Both the position numbers and the translations under genes were made by a program. A DNA stretch of 64,000 nt from Adiantum capillus-veneris (taxonomy: Eukaryota; Streptophyta; Polypodiopsida; Polypodiales; Pteridaceae), in assembly GCA_014529385.2 (NCBI GenBank), contig CM043952.1:66601870-66665869 (forward strand), given 5' to 3'. The notes below the pieces were generated by a model that was not told the origin of the DNA, searched no databases, and saw nothing but the letters and a program-made list of their open reading frames with translations. Below, piece by piece: positions 23,271-34,018 of the stretch. Position 1 is the first letter of the stretch; each line of letters opens with the position of its first letter.

Positions 23271-23928
23271 TGCTCGGGCTGCTTTCAAGTGTATCGTTAA
23301 TGATCAAGAAAACATAAATATATATATGTAAGAAAGAGAGAGAAGGGGGAAGGGGGTGCTTGTTGCACTAATGCCTTCTTACAAATCTGTCATGACCAAT
23401 CAAAGTGAGATTAGTATTTGTTCAACATAGCCTGAGTACATTACACCACAACACATCACAAGAAAAAAGCCACCCCAATCACTGTCTTAAGGCCAGGGGA
23501 GTCCTCTCCACCCTATCGCCCTCTTATAGCATGTGGGATTTATGGCTAAATTGATAACAATACCCGGAGACAAGCTATCAAGAACTTAAATAAAACACCA
23601 AGACACTTACACATCATTATTGTCCATGACTTCACGTTGGAAGGGAGACAAGGTATCCATGCTTAGTCCAAATTCACCCTCGTTGATTCAGCAAATGTTG
23701 GGCTTACACTAGTAGGAGAAATGATAGATTTCCTACCCTCAATTTAATGATCCCTCTCTCTTACAATGGCATAGAGTTCCCTTGCTAATCACCCCTAATA
23801 CAACACATACATATGCCTAATGCCAATGAGATTCCACTCAAGAGCTCCTTCTCAAGAGGTTGAGCTTGGCTTCTCAAGCTATAGCATAGTGCTCTTTCTT
23901 CTCTCCCTTTTTGTGCTAGCTACACCCT

Positions 23929-23938
23929 CCTTTTATAG
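23929..23938 (-). promoter_or_regulatory. TATA box of the E 3' LTR
   Basis: The minus strand reads CTATAAAAGG followed by AGGGTGTAGC. It is conserved in the right LTR (32304-32313). Confidence 0.55.
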
Positions 23939-25505
23939 CAATTTTGAAGGCTAGGGTTACTCCTCTAACCATGGTTGGGTTAGATTTTCAGCAATTTATC
24001 TAATTTCTTTTGCTTGGAATTATCAAGAAGTTGGTGGGGAAAGAGAGAGGAGAGAAATGAGGTGATAGGACTTTTCATAGTGCTCCTAGTGTCTTGAGTA
24101 GGGCCAATTTTGACGCTTGTTGACGGTCCACTAGCTTTGACGGTACATTTTTTCTCCACTCTTGACCTTCCTTGAGAGACAAGGTAATTGAAGCTGAGTA
24201 ATCAACCACCATGATGCTGTCTTTTAAGAGAAGAGGCTGAATTTTGTGGTTTTTTTGATAGATATGGGTAATTTGGAGGAGGAAAAATGAGACTAGGTGG
24301 TCAATTTTGGAATGGAATTGTGTGTGGGAGGTATGAGTTCACCATGGTTTCTCTTATTCTTCAAGGTTGAGGAGAAGGTGAGTAGGGTGCAGAGAGGAGT
24401 GGTGAGAGAGGTGGGGATGATGAGTGGAGAAGTGTGTGTGAAAGAGGAAAATGATAAAGTGGAAGAGAGAGTGTGGCTGCATAGCATGGGAAAACTGGGG
24501 TCCACTAATAAAATCATAGCTCACAGCTCGTAGCTCACAAAAAATATGAAAAAATTTGAGGCAAAAGGTCAGCCCACGAGCTACAACTTTTGTTTGTATC
24601 ACCTTTTCAAATTCGGAGAGCAAGTGAACTTTAAAAATTCAGCAAAACCGACCGTTTTTTTCCACTGCACAAGGTCCTTGTGGGGTCCTTCTTTGGATGA
24701 TTCTTTTGAATACCTCCAAGAGTGAGCCCTCCATAGTGCATGTATGCATGCCACCTACCCTTGACCTTATTTGGTAGGTCTATAATTGAAGATATTGTTG
24801 AGATCATGATATAAGTGAATAGTACAACTAAGAAAATCAAATATTGAGGGGTCTAAAAAATATGTACATGTCAAATATAAATAATATAAGTGGAAAAAAT
24901 ATAAAGGGGTCAAAAGAAATCTCTCTCATCATGAGGCTACCATAAAAGGATAAATATTTTTGGTGTTCTAATTTTTTAGAAAAAAAAAATAGATGTAGGA
25001 AGGGAAAAATCACAATAGTGAAAAAATATACACATAAATAAAACTAGTTTTTTTGGATTTTTGTTGGGGTGGAGTTACACCAAATATAAGAGAAGCTTAC
25101 ATGAAAATATTTCTATATGGAATAAAGAGTATGAAAAATGGTAAGAAAAATTGTGGTAATGGTGAGGCAATGTACAGAGCATAAATAGCACACACCTAGG
25201 TAGAAATATTTAAATAAATACCAAAATAATTATGAAAAAATATTTTATTTAGGCCCTATATACAAAGAAATATTTACATACGCATGGGCCATAATATACT
25301 TATATTTTTTATATTTTTGGCTCAACTAACCCAATGACTAGCTAATTGAGGGTTTTTTATTTCAGTAAGGAGATATGGGAAAAGTCCCCTAACTCACACG
25401 CACCTATATACAGTGAAAGGGTGAGGGTAACCACAGTGTTTGAGTGATTTGATAGGGGGGGATAACTCACTATGGCAATCACAGAGAGCCGAAAAGAGGC
25501 TATCA

Positions 25506-25523
25506 TTAGCCCTCCCCCAGGAT
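25506..25523 (-). other. Element E polypurine tract
   Basis: The minus strand reads CCTGGGGGAGGGCTAA immediately before the TG of the 3' LTR, the position for plus-strand DNA priming. The same tract sits at 34019-34036 beside the right LTR. Confidence 0.8.
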
Positions 25524-25533
25524 GATGGTATAT

Positions 25534-27087
25534 TCATGTACCATCATAAAGAATCTCTTCCAAAGAGAGTGCTTCAGAGTCCTTGACAAGATCTTCATTG
25601 TTTGGCCCCTTGGAATTTTGGTTTGTGTTACACTCATGCTTCATGGAACAATACTTACATGGGATAGTTGCCTTTTGCTCTGGTAGATCCTTTGGTACAA
25701 GGCGACTCAAGTAAGGCTTCAAGCGATAGCCGTTTACCTTCCTGGAGTGCTCTTTCCCATTCAAGTCCATAAGTTGATAGTAACTTGAATTGAAAGCCTT
25801 CTTGACTATGTATGGCCCTTGCCGTCTAGTTTCAAACTTGGCATCAAAACGATTGTCAAGTCGATTGTCATACCTTAGCACAAGATCTCCTTCATTGATG
25901 CCTTTGTCCTTCAGTTTCTTGTCAAGCTTCTCCTTTGTCTGTGTGGATTTCCTCTTATAGCACTCGTATGCTGCTTCTCTTTTCCACTCAAGCTCAGCTA
26001 AGGTAAGAAGTCGATCCATCCATGCTTCTTGATCATCTTGTGCTGATTTGCCATGAAGTCGCATTGTTGGAATGTTTAGTTCAATTGGCTGTAAAGCCTC
26101 TTGACCATAGACCAAGTAAAATGGTGTGAACTCCGTGGCTTCCCTATATGTGGTTCGATACGCCCACAAGGTACCATCCAAGAAGTCATCCCACAACTTT
26201 GTCTTGTTTTTCACCATCTTTCTAATGATGCCTGCAATGACACCATTAGCTTTTTCTACCAAACCATTTGATTGGGGATAGTAGGGTGTACTGTGACGAT
26301 GTAGAATGCGAAGTTCTTCACAGACTTCTGTGAGCAATCCCTTTCTAAACCCTGGACCATTATCAGAAACAATCTCCAAAGGTGTGCCAAATCTACAACA
26401 AATGTGAGTGTAGATGAATTTGCTCACTGTCCTCTCATTTACCTTTGCTACACTTTGAGCTTCCACCCACCTAGTCATATAGTCTACAGCCACTAGAATG
26501 TAGAGTTTACCATTTTTTGTCCTAGACAGAGGACCCATAGCATCAATGCCCCACTTTTCAAAGGGTCCATTTGCAAGCACAATTTGCCTTGGACCATAAA
26601 TCAATCTTCTATTCCCATTTACCTGACAATTGTGACAACTTTTACACCAATGTTGGACATCCACATGCAGACTTGGCCAAACATACCCCGCAAGCAAAAT
26701 CTTCTTCACAATTAATTCTTGGGAAAAATGACCACCACATGCCTCTTCATGCCAACCTTTTAGAATGGTTGGAATTTCCGCGATAGTTGGTGCTCTTCTG
26801 CACACTTTATCCTTCCCTCTTTGATAGAGGGAGCCTTCTACGAAGAGATACATGCTTTCCTTCTTCATGAGTCTCTTCTTCTGAGCTTTTGTGAAGTCTG
26901 GTGGAAACTCACCCTCCAAAATGTAGCCAATGATGGGAGCCAATGACTCCAATCCCTGGTACCTCGGTTGCTTCACAGCAGCCGCCACCATGATGACCTG
27001 CACTTCTTTCTTTACACATGCAACGGCTTGTTGTGCAAGTAAATCAGCATCTTCATTTTGTTTCCTAGGAATATGATATAATTGCAC
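25534..27087 (-). CDS. Element E integrase
   Basis: A 517-residue minus-strand frame. It starts with the tail of an RNase H-like region (HIPRKQNEDADLLAQQA). The integrase zinc-binding domain ends CHNCQVNG near residue 160. Catalytic residues lie in DAMGPLSRTKNGK, SDNGPGF and PQSNGLVEKANG (the D, D and E). A GPY-like C-terminal part reads RRQGPYIVKKAFNSSYYQL. A second copy of the C-terminal half lies at 34074-35118. Confidence 0.9.
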   Translation of the reverse strand: MQLYHIPRKQNEDADLLAQQAVACVKKEVQVIMVAAAVKQPRYQGLESLAPIIGYILEGEFPPDFTKAQKKRLMKKESMYLFVEGSLYQRGKDKVCRRAPTIAEIPTILKGWHEEACGGHFSQELIVKKILLAGYVWPSLHVDVQHWCKSCHNCQVNGNRRLIYGPRQIVLANGPFEKWGIDAMGPLSRTKNGKLYILVAVDYMTRWVEAQSVAKVNERTVSKFIYTHICCRFGTPLEIVSDNGPGFRKGLLTEVCEELRILHRHSTPYYPQSNGLVEKANGVIAGIIRKMVKNKTKLWDDFLDGTLWAYRTTYREATEFTPFYLVYGQEALQPIELNIPTMRLHGKSAQDDQEAWMDRLLTLAELEWKREAAYECYKRKSTQTKEKLDKKLKDKGINEGDLVLRYDNRLDNRFDAKFETRRQGPYIVKKAFNSSYYQLMDLNGKEHSRKVNGYRLKPYLSRLVPKDLPEQKATIPCKYCSMKHECNTNQNSKGPNNEDLVKDSEALSLEEILYDGT

Positions 27088-27156
27088 CTCCTCAAATTGA
27101 TTAAATAGCCTACGGATGGTATGAACTTTGGCCCTTAGTCTTTCATTTTTGCATGC

Positions 27157-28989
27157 TCAAATGCCTAAAATCTGCTTCACAATGAGAAGTGCATCCCCTT
27201 TTACCATGAGACGTTGTATACCATGGCCAATGCATATTTTTAAACCATGAAGTAGTGTGTCATATTCTGCTTCATTGTTGCTAGCTGAACTTGGTAGATT
27301 GAACTTCTCTTTCATGACCACCTCTCCACTTGGGTTGAGAAACACTAGCCCTCCCCCTGCTTTCCATGTGGCTCGTCGAAAAGCTCCATCAAAGAACAAG
27401 GTAAAAGCATTGGGAATACGTTTTGGTGGTGGCAATGGTAGGGTCTTTACTTGAGGCACCTTAATTTCCTTCTCATGTACCCTATAAGTGAGAATACCTC
27501 CCAATTGTGCACGCACACTATCTTCTACCTTGAAAGAGTATTGGAACTCTTGCAACTTCATAATCCACTTTGAGATCCTAGTACTAAGATTCATTTGACA
27601 TGACACCCAAGGGAACAAATTTTCTGCAATGAGAATTACAAAAGGTTTTTGTAGCAGGTAGGATCTAAACTTTCTCACCGCAAACATGAGAGAAAGCATC
27701 ATGAGTTCTGCTTCTATGTAGTCTCTCTCCAAAGCATTCATGACCCTACTAGCAAAGTAGATGGGTCGCATCCTTATACTGTGGGGATCTTGTTGTAGCA
27801 ACACAGCACCAATTATTTCCCTTCCAACACTAGAGCTAACAAAGAATGTGTACTCCCAACAAGGAGGCATGAGTGTTGGTAGCTCTGACAAAATAACTTT
27901 AATGTTACAAAAATACTCTTCAAGCTCATCAGACCATGCAAATTCTACTTGTTGTGTCAACTTTTGCAAAGGATGAAGCAACTCCGAGGCTAAGTGAATG
28001 AAGCGTGACCTATACTTCACCTTCTGAATGAAAGAGATGACCTCCTTAAGACTCTTCGGTGATGGGAGCTCAATAAGAGCCTTTGCCTTTGAAGGATCCA
28101 CCTCGATGCCTTTATAGGAAACCTTGTGACCGAGCAAGATCACTTCATCCTCACCTATGTGGCACTTGTCGGGGTTGAGTTGACCTCCCATGTCGTAGAG
28201 CTTCTTTAAACCTTCTTCTACCCTTTGTAGATGCAATGATTTTGAGCTATAAATGCAAAAATCATCAATGAACACCCTAATTGACTTTCCAAAGAATGCT
28301 TGAAACACCATGTTCATGAAACGTTGGAATGTTGCAGGAGCATTTGTCTGACCAAATGGCATAACTCTAAAAGCATAACAACCCCAAGGAGTGATAAAGG
28401 TTGTTTTCAATTGATCTTCCAATGCGATACCTATTTGAAAGTAGCCTGAGTAGCCATCACACACAGTGTACTTCTCATGACCAGCTACCTCATTTAGTAT
28501 CTCATCATCCTGAAATGGGAGGGGAAAGTGATCTCTTTTTGTTGCCTCATTGAGTGGACGGTAATCCACACACACCCTCCACTTGCCGTTTTTCTTAGGA
28601 GTGACAACAACGGGAGAGACCCACTCTAAATTCTCCACTGGATAAATGAAACCTGCTGGTAGAAGCTTTCTTACCTCCTTGAGTAAAGCCCGCTCCTTGA
28701 TGACTCCTAGCCTTCGTAGCTTCTGAGCCTTAGGTGTGGCCTCTGGCTTCAACTCAATTTTGTGTTGAATAGCATCTACTCCACGCACATCGGTGTAGTC
28801 TTTAGCAAAAGGCCTAGGAAATTTCCTTAGCACACATTTGAACTCCTCTCTTTCATCCTTTGTAAGTGTTGTAGATAGCATACCTTCTAGCATTCTTTCA
28901 TCTTCCACTTTTTGGTTCTCTTGGGAACCTACCTCCTCCAAACCTTGACAAGAGGTCTCTTGGTTGGTTGGCTTAAACCTTACCCCCAT
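27157..28989 (-). CDS. Element E reverse transcriptase with two RNase H domains
   Basis: A 610-residue minus-strand frame. The reverse transcriptase spans about residues 50-330, with WRVCVDYRPLNEAT, MPFGQTNAPATFQRFM and the catalytic FIDD near residue 240. A first Ty3-type RNase H follows (about 375-460; ASRVMNALERDYIEAELMML). A second, RNase HI-like domain begins near residue 535 (TLFFDGAFRRATWKAGGG, with NNEAEYDTLLHGL). That second domain is a trait of the Tat group of plant Ty3 elements, where it was acquired separately. Confidence 0.9.
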   Translation of the reverse strand: MGVRFKPTNQETSCQGLEEVGSQENQKVEDERMLEGMLSTTLTKDEREEFKCVLRKFPRPFAKDYTDVRGVDAIQHKIELKPEATPKAQKLRRLGVIKERALLKEVRKLLPAGFIYPVENLEWVSPVVVTPKKNGKWRVCVDYRPLNEATKRDHFPLPFQDDEILNEVAGHEKYTVCDGYSGYFQIGIALEDQLKTTFITPWGCYAFRVMPFGQTNAPATFQRFMNMVFQAFFGKSIRVFIDDFCIYSSKSLHLQRVEEGLKKLYDMGGQLNPDKCHIGEDEVILLGHKVSYKGIEVDPSKAKALIELPSPKSLKEVISFIQKVKYRSRFIHLASELLHPLQKLTQQVEFAWSDELEEYFCNIKVILSELPTLMPPCWEYTFFVSSSVGREIIGAVLLQQDPHSIRMRPIYFASRVMNALERDYIEAELMMLSLMFAVRKFRSYLLQKPFVILIAENLFPWVSCQMNLSTRISKWIMKLQEFQYSFKVEDSVRAQLGGILTYRVHEKEIKVPQVKTLPLPPPKRIPNAFTLFFDGAFRRATWKAGGGLVFLNPSGEVVMKEKFNLPSSASNNEAEYDTLLHGLKICIGHGIQRLMVKGDALLIVKQILGI

Positions 28990-29034
28990 GACTTCGATGG
29001 AAGACTCCTCTTCAGTAATGCTGCCGCTACTTTC

Positions 29035-30888
29035 TTATTCTGAAGTGCTATCGGTCCAGCCTTCTTCCGTCTCACTTTGAGGTGATTCTTCATGGAGATC
29101 CTCTTGGCATTGCTCCTTCATGTCAAAGACAACCTTCTTATGATTGTCGTTCCTGCAAATTAGCTTTCCACTCTCCCAATCCTGCAAAGCTCGCATTTTC
29201 ATTAGCCATGGTCTCCCTAGGATAAATGGGTAACCATTTCCTTTGGTAGACATGACATAGAAATCCACTGCCTTCTTAATTCCAAAGGCCTCCACAAAAA
29301 CATTTTTACAAATGCCTACGCACCTAGCCTTGCTATTGTTTGCCATCTTGACCTTAATTTTGGGTGTCTCATGAATGTGCATGCCTAGTTTTTGCATGAG
29401 TCCCTCTGTCATGATGCAAATTTCTGCACCCCCATCCGCTAGACCTTTCCTAACCAATCTCCCTTTTATGTAACAATCTAGCACAGGTGTAATGTCCTTA
29501 TTCATTTCAGCTTGTGCAATTTTTACAACAGGCACACTCTCTTTTACCTTTCTCCTAGTGCTAACTGCCCTTGTTAAATCCCTCCTAACTTGTGGACATA
29601 ATGCAAGAAATTGAGGCCATGAGATATCAGGACCCTTACCTCTCATGTCTTCCAACAGGTTGTATGGAGCCATTCCATGTCCAAGAGGGAAGTCTTGGAG
29701 GTTGATACGACGTTGAGTCCTCTTGGTTTCCTTGGTTTCCTTTGCCTTCTTGCCTTGTCCATGGTCACTCTGTGATGTGACTCCTTCTTTCTCTTTGCCG
29801 TTTCCTCGGCCACGCTTAATGCCATTGGCTTCCATGTCAACCTCATTTGAATTTGTCACCTCTACCACATGCACATTTAGATCTGGCAAAGGTGGAACTC
29901 CTTCTACCCCTGGTGGAGGTGATCTTGGTCCATTTGGCCTTTGTAGAAGCCTTTGTTGTTGACCAGCTCCTTCTCCTGCATTCATCACTGGGTAATTCAA
30001 GTTAGGTCTCCCTGGCTCTCCACGGGGCCAAGAACAATTATACATCCCATGTCCAGACTCTCCGCAATTCCAACATTGCAAGACTCTCCTAGTTCGTGGC
30101 TCTCTCTCTTCTGACTTCTTTGCTTGTCCCTTTGGACCTACACCTTGTGCAAGGTGAATTGACAGGCTGCTTAAAGATTCATTTAACTTCTCAATCACTT
30201 CAGCCGTTACCTCAGGAAGCTCCCTAGATGTTGATGCTTGTGACTTACCTTTGGGTCTAAGACCTTCTATTGGAACCTGTCCCCTTAAGCACTTGAGTTT
30301 CCTATACTTCTCAGCAGCCCTAGTTTCAGCTGCATCAAAAGTTGCAGGTGCACCCGCCTCAACTTTTACCTTAAGGTCAGGAAAGAGTCCGGATATGAAA
30401 CTCTCCTTCTTTAGGAACTCTGCACCATCACCAGGGTTAGCAACATTTCTCACCCATACAGCCCAAAGACGTAGAAACTCTTGCTTGTACAAGTAGTAGT
30501 CATCTAAGTCTTTTTGCTTATGAGAAACAATGTCTTGCCATAGCTTTTGAGTGTTTTGGGGATCAAAGAAGTATCTCTTGAAATGATTGACAACTTCCAT
30601 GTAATTTTCTTTAACTTCCTCAGCCAAAGAGTCAAACCAAGTGCTAGCATCTTTCCTAAGGACTACCTCAAACATTTCTACACGTTCTTGATCAGTTACT
30701 ATCCTCTTGATACGACAAGACATCTTGAAATTTGCCAAAAATAATTCTACATCCTCTCCAGGCTCTCCAAAGAAAAGAGGATATCCAGACATTTGGCGTT
30801 CGTTCTCCATTGAATTGATTTCAAAGTGACGCGTTTTTGTTTTTTCTTTCTTTAAAAGATCTACACAATAATATTCTCTAAATTGCAA
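29035..30888 (-). CDS. Element E gag and protease
   Basis: A 617-residue minus-strand frame. Residues about 30-200 are a retrotransposon gag (ASTWFDSLAEEVKENYMEVV region). A CCHC zinc knuckle, CWNCGESGHGMYNC, lies near 272-285. A basic, proline-rich linker follows. The protease region has KGLADGGAEICIMTEGL and, further on, FILGRPWLM, the retropepsin layout. It is the first long frame after the leader, and the reverse transcriptase frame begins just downstream. Confidence 0.88.
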   Translation of the reverse strand: MQFREYYCVDLLKKEKTKTRHFEINSMENERQMSGYPLFFGEPGEDVELFLANFKMSCRIKRIVTDQERVEMFEVVLRKDASTWFDSLAEEVKENYMEVVNHFKRYFFDPQNTQKLWQDIVSHKQKDLDDYYLYKQEFLRLWAVWVRNVANPGDGAEFLKKESFISGLFPDLKVKVEAGAPATFDAAETRAAEKYRKLKCLRGQVPIEGLRPKGKSQASTSRELPEVTAEVIEKLNESLSSLSIHLAQGVGPKGQAKKSEEREPRTRRVLQCWNCGESGHGMYNCSWPRGEPGRPNLNYPVMNAGEGAGQQQRLLQRPNGPRSPPPGVEGVPPLPDLNVHVVEVTNSNEVDMEANGIKRGRGNGKEKEGVTSQSDHGQGKKAKETKETKRTQRRINLQDFPLGHGMAPYNLLEDMRGKGPDISWPQFLALCPQVRRDLTRAVSTRRKVKESVPVVKIAQAEMNKDITPVLDCYIKGRLVRKGLADGGAEICIMTEGLMQKLGMHIHETPKIKVKMANNSKARCVGICKNVFVEAFGIKKAVDFYVMSTKGNGYPFILGRPWLMKMRALQDWESGKLICRNDNHKKVVFDMKEQCQEDLHEESPQSETEEGWTDSTSE

Positions 30889-30894
30889 TCTATT

Positions 30895-31350
30895 CTACAA
30901 CAAAATAAAAATATTCACATCAAATGACCTATGATAATCAATGAGAGGTAGGATGACAGGGTTTGGTGACGCGAGAATTTCTCCTACTCTTTGGGCACCA
31001 AACATGAACACCATACGTTGTTGAAAATGGATTTTTCTACTAATTGCAATGTTTATTCTAATGTGTGGAGTGAAATGAAAGAGGAAAACCTCCATTCTTG
31101 GGCCATTATCCATTGTCTATGCATGACCTTATGCTTAAAACAAAACAAAAATATAGACGTCCAAACTAAGGTCGTACCTAATGAGAGGCAAAATAAAAGG
31201 ATTTACTGATGCGTTTATCTCTGCCAACCTAAGAGGACCTAAAATTCTATGAATTACACGTTGAAATTGCAACTTAGTACTAACAATTATGTGTACCTTT
31301 TGCCTTGCAATGGGAATGAAGGGATCATACAAATTCTCGTGATTCATGCA
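30895..31350 (-). repeat. Element E leader with a diverged 240-bp tandem duplication
   Basis: Two segments about 240 bp apart, 30895-31113 and 31135-31347, are diverged copies. Each is open on the minus strand for about 70 codons, and their ends are alike (NPVILPLIDYHRSFDVNIF and NPFILPLIRYDLSLDVYIF). They lie between the primer-binding site and gag. Whether they are expressed is unknown; the reading-frame conservation is seen, the significance is inference. Confidence 0.55.
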
Positions 31351-31400
31351 AGCTACTTGATTATGCTAAAGGTTGAGCCTACACAAAACATACACAAGCC

Positions 31401-31422
31401 GTCCTCAGTGGGGGCACCAATT
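31401..31422 (-). other. Element E primer-binding site
   Basis: Minus strand reads TTGGTGCCCCCACTGAGGAC two bases inside the LTR end. A site starting TGG(C/T)GCC next to the LTR is common in Tat and Athila elements; the tRNA was not identified. Confidence 0.65.
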
Positions 31423-31602
31423 TGAGGCGGTCAACACAAACCAAAACAACAAACCCACAGCCAAATCCCAACTACACAAGGGGCACCACCTAGTTTAAGA
31501 GCGAACTAGGACGCAAAAGAGGAGAATCGTTAGAGCAACCCACAAACAAGCAAGGAATTTACACTAACCCTAACACCAATGGAACACTCTCACACACTAA
31601 AA

Positions 31603-31640
<38 letters not shown>

Positions 31641-34018
31641 TGCTCGGGCTGCTTTCAAGTGTATCGTTAATGATCAAGAAAACATAAATATATATATGTA
31701 AGAAAGAGAGAGAAGGGGGAAGGGGGTACTTGTTGCACTAATGCCTTCTTACAAATCTGTCATGACCAATCAAAGTGAGATTAGTATTTGTTCAACATAG
31801 CCTGAGTACATTACACCACAACACATCACAAGAAAAAATCCACCCCAATCACTGTCTTAAGGCCAAGGGAGTCCTCTCCACCCTATCGCGCGCCCTCTTA
31901 CAGGATGTGGGATTTATGGCTAAATTGATAACAATACCCGGAGACAAGCTATCAAGAACTTAAATAAAACACCAAGACACTTACACATCATTATTTTCCA
32001 TGACTTCACGTTGGAAGGGAGACAAGGTATCCATGCTTAGTCCAAATTCACCCTCCTTGATTCAGCAAATGTTGGGCTTACACTAGTAGGAGAAATGATA
32101 GATTTCCTACCCTCAATTTAATGATCCCTCTCTCTTACAATGGCATAGAGTTCCCTTGCTAATCACCCCTAATACAACACATACATATGCCTAATGCCAA
32201 TGAGATTCCACTCAAGAGCTCCTTCTCAAGAGGTTGAGCTTGGCTTCTCAAGCTATAGCATAGTGCTCTTTCTTCTCTCCCTTTTTTGTGCTAGCTACAC
32301 CCTCCTTTTATAGCAATTTTGAAGGCTAGGGTTACTCTTCTAACCATGGTTGGGTTAGATTTTCATCAATTTATCTAATTTCTTTTGCTTGGAATTATCA
32401 AGAAGTTGGTGGGGAAAGAGAGAGGAGAGAAATGGAGGTGATAGGACTTTTCATAGTGGGTTAGTGTTAGTAGAGTTAGTATTAATTTACAAATGGAATT
32501 GGATATTTACAATGGGAGTATCCATGAAGGATACAAATAAGAAAGAAAAACTCTTAAGAGGTAAGAAAAGGTGGATTTCTTACAAGGTTGATGCTCCAAG
32601 TGTCTTGAGTAGGGCCAATTTTGACGGTTGTTGACGGTCCACTAGCTTTGACGGTACATTTTTTCTCCACTCTTGACCTTCCTTGAGAGACAAGGTAATT
32701 GAAGCTGAGAAATCAACCACCATGATGCTGTCTTTTAAGAGAAGAGGCTGAATTTTGTGGTTTTTTTGATAGATATGGGTAATTTGGAGGAGGAAAAATG
32801 AGACTAGGTGGTCAATTTTGGAATGGAATTGTGTGTGGGAGGTATGAGTTCACCATGGTTTCTCTTATTCTTCAAGGTTGAGGAGAAGGTGAGTAGGGTG
32901 CATAGAGGAGTGGTGAGAGAGGTGGGGATGATGAGTGGAGAAGTGTGTGTGAAAGAGGAAAATGATAAAGTGGAAGAGAGAGTGTGGCTCCATAGCATGG
33001 GAAAACTGGGGTCCACTAATAAAATCATAGCTCACAGCTCGTAGCTCAAAAAAATATGAAAACATTTGAGGCAAAATTTCAGCCCACGAGCTACAACTTT
33101 TGTTTGTATCACCTTTTCAAATTCGGAGAGCAAGTGAACTTTAAAAATTCAGCAAAACCGATCGTTTTTTTCCACTGCACAAGGTCCTTGTGGGGTCCTT
33201 CTTTAGATGATTCTTTTGAATACCTCCAAGAGTGAGCCCTCCATAGTGCATGTATGCATGCCACCTACCCTTGACCTTATTTGGTAGGTCTATAATTGAA
33301 GATATTGTTGAGATCATGATATAAGTGAATAGTACAACTAAGAAAATCAAATATTAAGGGGTCTAAAAAATATGTACATATCAAATATAAATAATATAAG
33401 TGGAAAAAATATAAAGGGGTCAAAAGAAATCTCTCTCATTATGAGGCTACCAGAAAAAGATAAATATTTTTGGTGTTATAATTTTTTAGAAAAAAAACAA
33501 AATAGATGTAGGAAGGGAAAAATCACAATAGTGAAAAAATATACACATAAATAAAACTATTTTTTTTGGATTTTTGTTGGGGTGGAGTTACACCAAATAT
33601 AAGAGAAGCTTACATGAAAATATTTCTATATGGAATAAAGAGTATGAAAAATGGTAAGAAAAATTGTGGTAATGGTGAGGCAATGTACAGAGCATAAATA
33701 GCACACACCTAGGTAGAAATATTTAAATAAAAACCAAAATAATTATGAAAAAATATTTTATTTAGGCCCTATATACAAAGAAATATTTACATACGCATGG
33801 GCCATAATATACTTATATTTTTTATATTTTTGGCTCAACTAGCCCAATGATTAGCTAATTGAGGGTTTTTTATTTTAGTAAGGAGATATGGGAAAAGTCC
33901 CCTAACTCACACGCACCTATATACAGTGAAAGGGTGAGGGTAACCACAGTGTTTGAGTGATTTGATAGGGGGGAATAACTCACTATTTCAATCACAGAGA
34001 GCCGAAAAATGGCTATCA
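31423..34018 (-). repeat. Element E 5' LTR (right), shared with the second copy
   Basis: A 2596-bp LTR starting TGAGGCGGTCAACACAAACC and ending GAAAAATGGCTATCA. It has a primer-binding site on its left and a polypurine tract on its right, so it serves both as the 5' LTR of the full internal region and as the 3' LTR of the partial second one. It has a (GA)n run at 31606-31637 and a TATA box at 32304-32313. Confidence 0.92.
32304..32313 (-). promoter_or_regulatory. TATA box of the E 5' LTR
   Basis: Minus strand CTATAAAAGG, upstream in transcription direction of the GA microsatellite and the gag leader. This is the copy that would drive the element; activity is not shown. Confidence 0.55.

Larger units (their letters stand above)
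22952..25505 (-). repeat. Element E 3' LTR (left)
   Basis: A 2554-bp LTR starting TGAGGCGGTCCGGGG and ending GCCGAAAAGAGGCTATCA. It matches the right LTR throughout and the solo LTR at 1693-4274 more loosely. It contains a GA microsatellite at 23212-23267. For this minus-strand element, the LTR next to the integrase end is the 3' LTR. Confidence 0.92.
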
